Positions 1-5,017 of a DNA stretch of 7,084 bases are shown here, piece after piece. Under the pieces are notes generated by a model. It did no database searches. It saw only the letters and a program-made list of their open reading frames with translations, and was not told where the DNA came from. Within the stretch, counting starts at the first letter, position 1; each line of letters begins with the position of its first letter. Position numbers and translations under genes: made by a program. Source of the DNA: an uncultured Oscillospiraceae bacterium (lineage in GTDB: Bacteria > Bacillota > Clostridia > Oscillospirales > Oscillospiraceae); the NCBI GenBank assembly GCA_934662925.1, contig CAKUKL010000075.1, forward strand, positions 1 through 7,084, given 5' to 3'.

Positions 1-1
1 C

Positions 2-394
2 ATCAAGATGATGCGCAATCTTCAGAAAGAGCTGAACTCCGCCGTCATCCTCATTACCCACGACCTCGGCGTTGTGGCGAACTTCTGCAGCAAAGTGGCT
101 ATCGTCTACGCCGGCGAGATCGTGGAGTGCGGCGACCTGCGGGATATTTTCGACCGGACGAAGAAGCATCACCCCTATACGGTGGGCCTGTTCAACTCCA
201 TTCCGGACATCCATTCCACGGCGAAGCGGCTTCAGGTCATCCCCGGTCTGATGCCCAACCCCAGCGACCTGCCCGACGGCTGCAAATTCAACCCGCGCTG
301 CTCCTGCTGCATGGAGTGCTGCAAGAGCGGACCGGTGCCGGTGCTGCAGGAGGGGACTCACCAGATCCGCTGCCATCAGTTCAAGGAGGTGTGA
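2..394 (+). CDS. Peptide ABC transporter ATP-binding protein, OppD/DppD type (C-terminal part)
   Basis: This is the C-terminal end of an ATPase that powers uptake of di- or oligopeptides through a membrane permease; it acts on the cytoplasmic face of the membrane. The frame is open from base 2, and the N-terminal part with Walker A, the signature motif and Walker B lies outside the window. What remains starts just before the H-loop (ILITHDLGVV, switch His at bases 59-61). It continues into the oligopeptide/dipeptide transporter C-terminal domain (HHPYTVGLFNSIP, then IPGLMPNPSDLPDGC). The cysteine pattern C-x5-C-x6-C and a later RCH match the C-terminal cluster that is known to bind a [4Fe-4S] cluster in a mycobacterial DppD. 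Three extra cysteines crowd this motif (CSCCMECC), which is unusual. A strong Shine-Dalgarno for the next gene overlaps its last codons. I am sure of the family; substrate (di- or oligopeptide, or nickel) cannot be told. Confidence 0.93.
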   Translation: MKMMRNLQKELNSAVILITHDLGVVANFCSKVAIVYAGEIVECGDLRDIFDRTKKHHPYTVGLFNSIPDIHSTAKRLQVIPGLMPNPSDLPDGCKFNPRCSCCMECCKSGPVPVLQEGTHQIRCHQFKEV

Positions 395-397
395 TCC

Positions 398-1417
398 ATG
401 GCCGAAACAGAAAAGAAAGAGCGGGATGTCGTGCTGCGGGTCAAAAAGCTGAAGAAGTTTTTTGATACCCCCAAGGGCCGCCTTCATGCGGTGGATAACG
501 TCACCTTTGAGCTGGAGCGCGGTAAGACCCTCGGCGTAGTCGGTGAGTCTGGCTGCGGCAAGTCTACCCTCGGCCGGACCATCCTCATGCTGACCGGAAA
601 GACCTCCGGCGAGGTCCTGTTCAACGGCGAGGATATTTTTCAGGCCAACCGGGCGCGGCAGAAGGAGCTCCGCCGGGAGATGCAGATGATCTTCCAGGAC
701 CCCTTCTCATCGCTGAACCCCCGGATGACGGTGTCTCAGCTGATTGAGGAGCCGCTGAAGATCTACCATGTCTACAAGGACAAGGCGTCCCGGCAGGCCC
801 GGGTGCTGGAGCTGATGGAGACGGTGGGGCTGGACGCACGCTACGTGAACACCTACCCCCACGAACTGGACGGCGGCCGCCGTCAGCGTATCGGCATCGC
901 CCGGGCGCTGGCGCTTGACCCTCAGCTGATCATCTGCGACGAGCCAGTCTCCGCGCTGGACGTGTCCATTCAGGCGCAGATCCTGAATCTGCTGATGGAC
1001 GCCAAGGATGAGCTGGGTCTGACATATATCTTCATCACCCACGATCTGTCTGTGGTCAAGCACATCTCGGATGAGATCCTGGTGCTTTATATGGGCAAAA
1101 TGGTGGAGAAAGCCACGCCGGACGAGCTGTTCAACAACCCCATGCATCCGTACACGCAGGCGCTGCTCAAGGCCATCCCGATCCCCGATCTGGAGAGCAT
1201 CGGAAAGGAGCTTGAGGTCATGAAGGGCGAGGTATCGTCGCCGGTGGACCCCAAGCCCGGCTGCCGGTTCGCGGCGCGCTGCCCCAATGCTACGGAGATA
1301 TGCCATCAGAAGACGCCGAAATTCCGGCGGTATGGAGAAGACCACTATGTGGCCTGCCACCTGTATCCTCAGGAGCGGACACAGGCGCAGCAGACAAATG
1401 AAGGAGGAGCACAATGA
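398..1417 (+). CDS. Peptide ABC transporter ATP-binding protein, OppF/DppF type
   Basis: This 339-residue protein is the second ATPase of an Opp/Dpp-type peptide importer and would pair with the product of the preceding gene. Walker A is GESGCGKST (residues 49-57, Lys55), the Q-loop Gln is residue 100, Walker B is LIICDE (177-182), the D-loop is SALD (185-188) and the H-loop His is 215. The ABC signature reads LDGGR (157-161) in place of LSGGQ. I recall this variant from other Firmicute OppF proteins, so it is probably functional, but it loses the canonical Ser. The C-terminal domain has HPYTQALLKAIP (250-261) and the cysteine set C289, C295, C302 and C320, which fits a [4Fe-4S] site. The start is set by AAGGAGGT at 383-390, seven bases before the ATG. 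It lies 3 bases after the upstream stop and overlaps proC by 4 bases, so it is part of one operon. Length is normal for the family. Confidence 0.96.
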   Translation: MAETEKKERDVVLRVKKLKKFFDTPKGRLHAVDNVTFELERGKTLGVVGESGCGKSTLGRTILMLTGKTSGEVLFNGEDIFQANRARQKELRREMQMIFQDPFSSLNPRMTVSQLIEEPLKIYHVYKDKASRQARVLELMETVGLDARYVNTYPHELDGGRRQRIGIARALALDPQLIICDEPVSALDVSIQAQILNLLMDAKDELGLTYIFITHDLSVVKHISDEILVLYMGKMVEKATPDELFNNPMHPYTQALLKAIPIPDLESIGKELEVMKGEVSSPVDPKPGCRFAARCPNATEICHQKTPKFRRYGEDHYVACHLYPQERTQAQQTNEGGAQ

Positions 1418-2241
1418 AAACCATCAGCTTTATCGGCGCAGGCAACATGGGCGGCGCCGTCGCCCGGGCCGTCTGCAAGGCCATTGATCCCGCGGAGGTT
1501 GTGCTGTTTGACATCGATTCCGCCAAGGCGGCGCATCTGGCGGACGAGATCGGCTGCACCGTCGCCTCCAGCACGGAAGAGGCCGTGCGTCTGTCCAAGT
1601 ACATCATGTTCGCGGTCAAGCCCCAGTTTTACGACGGCACCGCCGCGCAGGTCATGCCGGCCCTGAAGGCGTGCGTGGACGCGGGCGAGGAAAAGATCGT
1701 GACCTCTCTCATGGCCGGCATTACGCTGGGCGGTCTGGAAAAGACCATCACCGAGGCCGGAATGGAGCTGCCGGTGATCCGCATTCTCCCCAACACCCCC
1801 GCGATGATCGGCGAAGGCCTGAGCCTTGTGGTCGGAAACGCGATGGCCAAGGAGCGCGGCGCGACGGCGGAGCTCATTGAGCTGCTGAAGTACACCGGCC
1901 TTGTGGAGGAGACCACGGAGCACGAGCTGGATCTGGCCAGCCATATCTACAGCTGCTCCCCCGCCTGGGTGGATATGTTCATCGAGGCGCTGGCCGACGG
2001 CGCCGTCGCCACCGGCCTGTTCCGGGATAAGGCGCTGCGGTACGCGGCTCAGGGCGTCAAGGGTTCTGCCGCGCTGGTGCTGGAAAGCCATCAGCATCCC
2101 GGCGCGCTGAAGGACGCGGTCTGCTCTCCCGGCGGCATCACCATTCAGGGCGTGATCGCGCTGGAGAAGCGCGGCTTCCGCGCTGCGGTGATCGAGGCCG
2201 TCGAGGCGGCGGAGAAGAAGCGTCAGGAGATGGCGCGCTGA
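1414..2241 (+). CDS. proC: Pyrroline-5-carboxylate reductase
   Basis: ProC catalyses the last step of proline biosynthesis in the cytoplasm, reducing 1-pyrroline-5-carboxylate to L-proline with NAD(P)H. The 275 residues are the usual length. The N-terminal Rossmann fold has the dinucleotide motif GAGNMG (8-13), followed by VKP (68-70) and the substrate-region motif PNTPA (126-130). The C-terminal dimerisation domain carries the family signature HPGALKDAVCSPGG (228-241). The segment that usually reads SGSGPAY is SCSPAW here (180-185), a visible divergence. AAGGAGGA at 1401-1408 precedes the ATG, and the ATG overlaps the oppF-like stop as ATGA, so translation is probably coupled to the transporter genes. 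Two terminators follow 60 bases after the stop. Placing proC in a peptide-uptake operon suggests joint control of amino-acid supply, but that is inference. Confidence 0.97.
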   Translation: MKTISFIGAGNMGGAVARAVCKAIDPAEVVLFDIDSAKAAHLADEIGCTVASSTEEAVRLSKYIMFAVKPQFYDGTAAQVMPALKACVDAGEEKIVTSLMAGITLGGLEKTITEAGMELPVIRILPNTPAMIGEGLSLVVGNAMAKERGATAELIELLKYTGLVEETTEHELDLASHIYSCSPAWVDMFIEALADGAVATGLFRDKALRYAAQGVKGSAALVLESHQHPGALKDAVCSPGGITIQGVIALEKRGFRAAVIEAVEAAEKKRQEMAR

Positions 2242-2300
2242 TCCGCACGAAAGCCGAAGCGGTCAGGGTTTCCCATCTGCGCAAAAAATAAATATCAGCA

Positions 2301-2333
2301 AGCGCCTGCGTCATCCGACGCAGGCGCTTTTTT
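2301..2333 (+). terminator. Intrinsic terminator after proC (first of two)
   Basis: A perfect 12-bp stem, AGCGCCTGCGTC (2301-2312) with GACGCAGGCGCT (2317-2328), closes a 4-base loop and runs straight into TTTTT. It ends the opp-proC transcript. Confidence 0.95.
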
Positions 2334-2363
2334 GCCCCCGATGCAATGCATCGGGGGCTTTTT
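2334..2363 (+). terminator. Second tandem intrinsic terminator
   Basis: A perfect 10-bp stem, GCCCCCGATG (2334-2343) with CATCGGGGGC (2349-2358), has a 5-base loop and is followed by TTTTT and a further ATTTTAT. It starts where the first terminator's T-tract ends, so it is a backup stop, or it stops convergent transcripts less well because the opposite strand lacks a good T-tract. Confidence 0.9.
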
Positions 2364-2410
2364 ATTTTATGCGGGAGCCCTCAAAACCCCGCGGTTTCAA
2401 ATCACTTTGA

Positions 2411-2439
2411 TTTAGACGTGATCGGTTCGGCCCTAAATT
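2411..2439 (+). promoter_or_regulatory. Weak vegetative promoter candidate
   Basis: TTTAGA (2411-2416) and TAAATT (2434-2439) are 17 bases apart, each with 4 of 6 consensus bases. It lies after the two terminators and before the leader hairpin, so it is the best candidate for the small gene's transcript. TATAGT at 2471-2476 is a better -10 alone, but has no -35 at a suitable distance. Confidence 0.35.
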
Positions 2440-2458
2440 TAGCGGACAGCAGGGGGTA

Positions 2459-2527
2459 ATGCAGAATTTCTATAGTGAAAGAGATAACATGGGCGGGCGA
2501 TCTTTCAGAAAGGACGGTGCATTCTAA
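2459..2527 (+). CDS. Possible 22-residue leader peptide
   Basis: An ATG-started frame of 22 codons (MQNFYSERDN, then MGGRSFRKDGAF) ends in TAA seven bases before the long hairpin at 2535. AGGGGG (2451-2456) is close upstream, but its spacing of about 2 bases is too short for a good ribosome binding site. The internal ATG at 2489, preceded by AAAGAGA, is an alternative start. The placement of a short ORF immediately ahead of a terminator-like hairpin is what a leader-peptide attenuator would look like, but no codon run points to a particular amino acid or drug. It may be chance. Confidence 0.2.
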   Translation: MQNFYSERDNMGGRSFRKDGAF

Positions 2528-2534
2528 AATTGAA

Positions 2535-2592
2535 GGCAAAAAACTCCGAAGGCCGGATGGAGAACATCCGGTTTCCGGAGCTTTTGTTTGCC
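2535..2592 (+). promoter_or_regulatory. Long leader hairpin, possible attenuator
   Basis: The arms 2535-2559 and 2565-2592 can form about 24 base pairs around the loop GAGAA, with a few single-base bulges. The core is CCGGATG with CATCCGG, then CTCCG with CGGAG, then AAA with TTT and GGCAAA with TTTGCC. Read without the outer part, the inner stem (2544-2580) is followed by CTTTTGTTT, the layout of an intrinsic terminator. It would lie in the 5' leader of the small gene. It could be an attenuator, the end of a short leader RNA, or a decayed palindromic element. It matches no riboswitch that I recognise. Confidence 0.6.
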
Positions 2593-2650
2593 GGGAAAAA
2601 CAGCCGCCTGCGCATAAGCAGAAGGGAAAATGAGGAAAATAAATTTATTA

Positions 2651-2658
2651 GAGGAGGA
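2651..2658 (+). promoter_or_regulatory. Ribosome binding site that sets the small gene's TTG start
   Basis: GAGGAGGA is 9 bases before TTG (2668) and 15 before the in-frame ATG (2674). The spacing favours the TTG. The ATG at 2659, which touches this site, is out of frame and stops after 10 codons. Confidence 0.7.
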
Positions 2659-2667
2659 TGGTCCTAT

Positions 2668-2931
2668 TTGGAAATGAACGTCAGAGATGATAAGAAAATC
2701 GTGGAAATATGGCTGACAAACGCGGAAAAGGTCGACCCGATCCTGCGGGAAGGGCTGAAAGCGGTTTACGCCGAATACAAGGCGAAAAAATATCTGGTCG
2801 CCGTGTTTGAGTCCGGCAGAGGCGACCTTTATGAGAACGCGCGGGATCTGCTGCTCTATAACCGCCGCCGCAGCGCCGAAAAGGCCGTGCAGGAGGAGAA
2901 AAAGCAGCGGGCGGCAGCTGTGGGGTGCTGA
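2668..2931 (+). CDS. Small conserved-looking protein of unknown function (87 aa)
   Basis: The protein is a soluble, charged 87-residue chain with no signal peptide or membrane segment. It has a short beta-like start (KIVEIWLTNAEK), then helices and a strand (LREGLKAVYAEYKAKKYLVAVFESG), a DLYENARDLLLYNRR segment and a basic/acidic helical tail. I recall similar short proteins of unknown function on mobile elements of gut Clostridia, but can give no role. The TTG start is chosen from the GAGGAGGA spacing. The frame is also open upstream to a TTG at 2530, but that would run through the long hairpin and adds a low-complexity basic segment, so I regard it as leader. A terminator-like hairpin follows the stop, so it is probably its own unit, apart from the BRO-N operon. 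Translation from ATG 2674 (85 aa) is possible. Confidence 0.75.
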   Translation: MEMNVRDDKKIVEIWLTNAEKVDPILREGLKAVYAEYKAKKYLVAVFESGRGDLYENARDLLLYNRRRSAEKAVQEEKKQRAAAVGC

Positions 2932-2934
2932 GTG

Positions 2935-2974
2935 CCGGGCGGAGGGAAGAAATTCTCTGCGCCCTGGTCTTTTT
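2935..2974 (+). terminator. Terminator-like hairpin after the small gene
   Basis: CCGGGCG (2935-2941) pairs with CGCCC-T-GG (2960-2967) with one bulged T. A large A/T-rich loop lies between, and TCTTTTT (2968-2974) follows. The stem is modest, so termination may be partial, but it is well placed between the small gene and the next promoter. Confidence 0.5.
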
Positions 2975-2978
2975 CCAC

Positions 2979-3007
2979 TTGAAAAGATCAGCAAAACAAT
3001 ATACAAT
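2979..3007 (+). promoter_or_regulatory. Sigma-A type promoter of the BRO-N/RhuM/recombinase operon
   Basis: TTGAAA (2979-2984) and TACAAT (3002-3007) each match 5 of 6 consensus bases with the ideal 17-base spacer. The -10 lies in a tandem 7-base repeat, ACAATAT at 2996-3002 and again at 3003-3009. A small inverted repeat, GAAT-N5-ATTC (3015-3027), lies at the expected transcription start and could be an operator. It does not match the Firmicute LexA box, which is GAAC-N4-GTTC. Confidence 0.75.
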
Positions 3008-3044
3008 ATTATCTGAATATAAAATTCGGCCAAAAGACAAAAAT

Positions 3045-3068
3045 GGCAGCTGCGTTTATGCAGCTGCC
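3045..3068 (+). repeat. Perfect 9-bp inverted repeat in the BRO-N leader
   Basis: GGCAGCTGC (3045-3053) and GCAGCTGCC (3060-3068) surround the 6-base loop GTTTAT. There is no T-tract, so it is not a terminator. It lies between the promoter and the ribosome binding site of the BRO-N gene, 22 bases before the chosen ATG, where it could be an operator or an RNA hairpin that limits translation. Confidence 0.8.
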
Positions 3069-3090
3069 TAGGAGAAAGAGAGGGGAGCAT

Positions 3091-3993
3091 ATGAGGGAGA
3101 CCGAAAGCGATTCTATCCAGCTTTTTGAGGATCAGAAGATTCGTGTGGCGTGGGATGCGGAACGGGAGGAATGGTACTTCTCCATCGTGGATGTGGTCGC
3201 AGTTCTGACTGACCAGCCGGATTATGACCACGCCAGAAACTACTGGAAGGTACTGAAAAACCGTCTGGCAAAAGAGGGCAGTCAGTTGGTTACGGCGTGT
3301 AACCAACTGAAAATGCGCTCTCCGAAGGACGGAAAAAATTATGCAACCGACGTTGCCGACACGGAGCAGCTTCTGCGCATCATCCAGTCCATCCCCTCCA
3401 AGAAGTCGGAACCCTTCAAGACGTGGCTGGCGATGGTGGGCCGGGAGCGAATCGAGGAAACCATCGACCCGGAGCAGGCCATCGACCGCGCGCTGGAAAC
3501 ATATCTGAAAAAGGGCTACTCCGAGGAGTGGGTACATCAGCGGCTGCTGTCGATCCGTATCCGCAACGAGCTGACGGATGAGTGGAGCAGGCGCGGCGTG
3601 CAGAAGGGCAGGGAATATGCCATCCTCACGGACGAGATCACCCGTGCGTGGTCGGGCATGAGCACGCGGCAGTACAAGAACTCCAAGGGCTTGAAGAAGG
3701 AGAACCTCCGGGATAACATGAGCAATCTGGAGCTGGTGCTGACCATGCTGGCCGAGGCTTCCACCACCGACATTGCCAAGGCCGAACAGCCGCAAGGCTT
3801 TGACGAGAACCAAACGGTCGCCCGCCGGGGCGGCAATGTGGCCGGGGTCGCCCGACAGGCGCTGGAAGCCGAGACCGGCAAACCGGTCGTTACCTCGCAG
3901 AACGCCGAGAGCTTCCGACAGCTCGTCACCGACATTGTGACCGATGCGGCGCAACTGCCAGAGAATACAGAGGAGAACGCAAATGGGAAATGA
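3091..3993 (+). CDS. BRO-N domain protein with DinD-like C-terminal half
   Basis: This 300-residue protein has an N-terminal BRO-N fold (about residues 10-120: IRVAWDAEREEWYFSIVDVV, NYWKVLKNRL, EPFKTWLAMVG), a DNA-binding module common in phage antirepressors. The C-terminal half (about 150-270) has motifs that I recall from DNA-damage-inducible protein D: KGLKKENLRDNMSNLEL (199-215), QGFDEN (235-240), GGNVAGVAR (247-255) and TGKPV (262-266). E. coli DinD is reported to inhibit RecA, so a link to recombination is possible but inferred. The ATG at 3091 is chosen because a purine-rich site (GAGAGGGGAG, 3077-3086) precedes it. The in-frame ATG at 3043 lies at the foot of a hairpin and has no ribosome site. 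The stop overlaps the RhuM gene by 11 bases. A perfect 12-bp inverted repeat lies inside the BRO-N domain. Confidence 0.88.
   Translation: MRETESDSIQLFEDQKIRVAWDAEREEWYFSIVDVVAVLTDQPDYDHARNYWKVLKNRLAKEGSQLVTACNQLKMRSPKDGKNYATDVADTEQLLRIIQSIPSKKSEPFKTWLAMVGRERIEETIDPEQAIDRALETYLKKGYSEEWVHQRLLSIRIRNELTDEWSRRGVQKGREYAILTDEITRAWSGMSTRQYKNSKGLKKENLRDNMSNLELVLTMLAEASTTDIAKAEQPQGFDENQTVARRGGNVAGVARQALEAETGKPVVTSQNAESFRQLVTDIVTDAAQLPENTEENANGK
3282..3310 (+). repeat. Perfect 12-bp inverted repeat inside the BRO-N gene
   Basis: TCAGTTGGTTAC (3282-3293) and GTAACCAACTGA (3299-3310) are exact reverse complements around GGCGT. The repeat falls on codons for residues 64-74 (SQLVTACNQLK) of the BRO-N domain. 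It has no T-tract. Confidence 0.9.
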
Positions 3994-5017
3994 GATCGCA
4001 GGCCGCGGCGAAGTGCTATTATACAGCGATGAGAGCGGCAAGGAATACATCAGCGTTGTGTTTAAGGACGAAACGTTCTGGCTGACGCAGAAGGCAATGG
4101 CAGAGCTGTTCGATGTCCAAACGCCTGCCATCAGTAAGCATTTGAAAAACATATTTGCAGATGGCGAGTTGGATGAAACGATGGTTGTTTCCAAAATGGA
4201 AACAACCACTCGGCACGGGGCAATTCAGGGTAAGACGCAGACAAACGACACAAAATTTTATAATCTCGATGCTATCATCGCCGTGGGCTACCGGGTGAAC
4301 TCGAAAAAGGCCACCCGCTTCCGCCAGTGGGCGACGAAAACGCTGAAAGAGTACATTCAAAAAGGCTTTGTCCTCAACGACGAGTTGATGAAAAACGGCC
4401 GCCCGTTCGGCAAAGACTACTTCGACGAACTGCTGGAGCGCATCCGCGAAATTCGCGCCAGTGAGCGCCGGGCCTATCAGAAAATCGCGGATGTCTTTGA
4501 GCAGTGCAGCTATGACTACGACAAAAACAGCGAGACCACGAAAGCCTTCTATGCCTTCGTGCAGAACAAGCTGCACTACGCCGTCACCGGCAAGACTGCC
4601 GCCGAGCTGATCTCCGAGCGGGCCACGCTGGACAGTCCCACCATGGGCCTGACCACATGGAAGGGTGCGCCGGATGGGAAGATACTCAAAAGTGACACGC
4701 TGGTGGCGAAGAACTACCTGAACGAAAAGGAGCTGTCCCGCCTGAACCGGCTGGTGACCATGTTCATCGACTACGCCGAACTGATGGCGGAGGACGAACA
4801 GTTGATGTCCATGCAGGACTGGCTGGACGAGACTGACCGCTTCCTCGAAAACAACCGCCGCAAGGTGCTGGACAGCAAAGGCCACATCTCGCGGGAAGCG
4901 GCAGTCAAAAAGGTCGGCGCGGTCTACGACGAGTTCCGCAAAAAGCAGGACGCGGCATACATCTCCGACTTCGACCGGGAGATGGCAAAATACTTAAAGG
5001 GCGGTGAGACACCATGA
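3983..5017 (+). CDS. RhuM-family protein
   Basis: This 344-residue protein belongs to the RhuM family, named after a gene of Salmonella pathogenicity island 3 and often found with mobile elements and restriction loci. The biochemical role is not known. The N-terminal part (about 20-130) resembles a helix-turn-helix DNA-binding module: FWLTQKAMAELFDVQTPAIS (32-51), FYNLDAIIAVGYRVNSKKA (92-110) and FRQWATKTLKEYI (113-125). The C-terminal part has the family's REIRASERRAYQKIADVF (155-172), VQNKLHYAVTGKTAAELI (193-210) and a helical tail with LNEKELSRLNRLVTMF. The start at 3983 has AGAGGAGA at 3969-3976 before it; the upstream in-frame ATG at 3944 has no such site. It overlaps the BRO-N gene by 11 bases and the recombinase by 4, so the three are probably coupled. 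The first third is clearly poorer in GC than the rest. Confidence 0.9.
   Translation: MGNEIAGRGEVLLYSDESGKEYISVVFKDETFWLTQKAMAELFDVQTPAISKHLKNIFADGELDETMVVSKMETTTRHGAIQGKTQTNDTKFYNLDAIIAVGYRVNSKKATRFRQWATKTLKEYIQKGFVLNDELMKNGRPFGKDYFDELLERIREIRASERRAYQKIADVFEQCSYDYDKNSETTKAFYAFVQNKLHYAVTGKTAAELISERATLDSPTMGLTTWKGAPDGKILKSDTLVAKNYLNEKELSRLNRLVTMFIDYAELMAEDEQLMSMQDWLDETDRFLENNRRKVLDSKGHISREAAVKKVGAVYDEFRKKQDAAYISDFDREMAKYLKGGETP
4182..4208 (+). repeat. Perfect 12-bp inverted repeat inside the RhuM gene
   Basis: TGGTTGTTTCCA (4182-4193) and TGGAAACAACCA (4197-4208) are exact reverse complements around AAA. The repeat falls on codons for residues 67-76 (MVVSKMETTT), the same domain position as the repeat in the BRO-N gene. 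There is no T-tract. Confidence 0.92.

Larger units (their letters stand above)
2242..2667. other. Gene-poor stretch between proC and the small gene
   Basis: No confident protein gene lies in these 426 bases. They contain, in order, the proC 3' end, two terminators, a short 6-bp inverted repeat (AAATCA 2399-2404 with TGATTT 2408-2413), a weak promoter candidate, a 22-codon ORF, a long hairpin and a ribosome binding site. I looked on the minus strand for the missing 3' part of spoVT and saw none. A 42-codon minus-strand frame ends here, but nothing in it is recognisable. Confidence 0.7.

Noticed and set aside
869..884. 16-bp perfect palindrome in the oppF-like gene
   Set aside because: It is made of GGC/GCC codons for the Gly-Gly-Arg-Arg part of the ABC signature and is explained by GC-rich coding.
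707..1414. Long minus-strand open frames opposite oppF, proC, RhuM and the recombinase
   Set aside because: They are shadows of GC-rich coding sequence, have no ribosome sites or recognisable motifs, and lie opposite well-identified genes.
2431..2450. Possible spoVT remainder on the minus strand (CCGCTAAAT resembling the codons after GDP)
   Set aside because: Translation in that frame gives PLNLGPNR, not the expected PLEIFTDR, and similarity does not continue.
2580..2620. GCCGCCTGCGCA, resembling a conserved segment of ZTP riboswitches
   Set aside because: The other conserved parts of that riboswitch are not present upstream, and the element would overlap the hairpin in the wrong arrangement.
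2530..2667. N-terminal extension of the small protein from TTG 2530
   Set aside because: It runs through the long hairpin, lacks a well-spaced ribosome site and its residues look like translated leader. The site at 2651-2658 fits TTG 2668 better.
3015..3027. GAAT-N5-ATTC as a LexA (SOS) box
   Set aside because: The Firmicute box needs GAAC-N4-GTTC; both half-sites and the spacing differ.
3815..3854. GGTCGCCCG repeated at 3816 and 3846, and GGGTCGCCC again at 6724 near the junction
   Set aside because: The copies in the BRO-N gene fall in GC-rich codons. A 9-base match is not enough to call a partner attachment site, and excision between them would remove only part of the operon.
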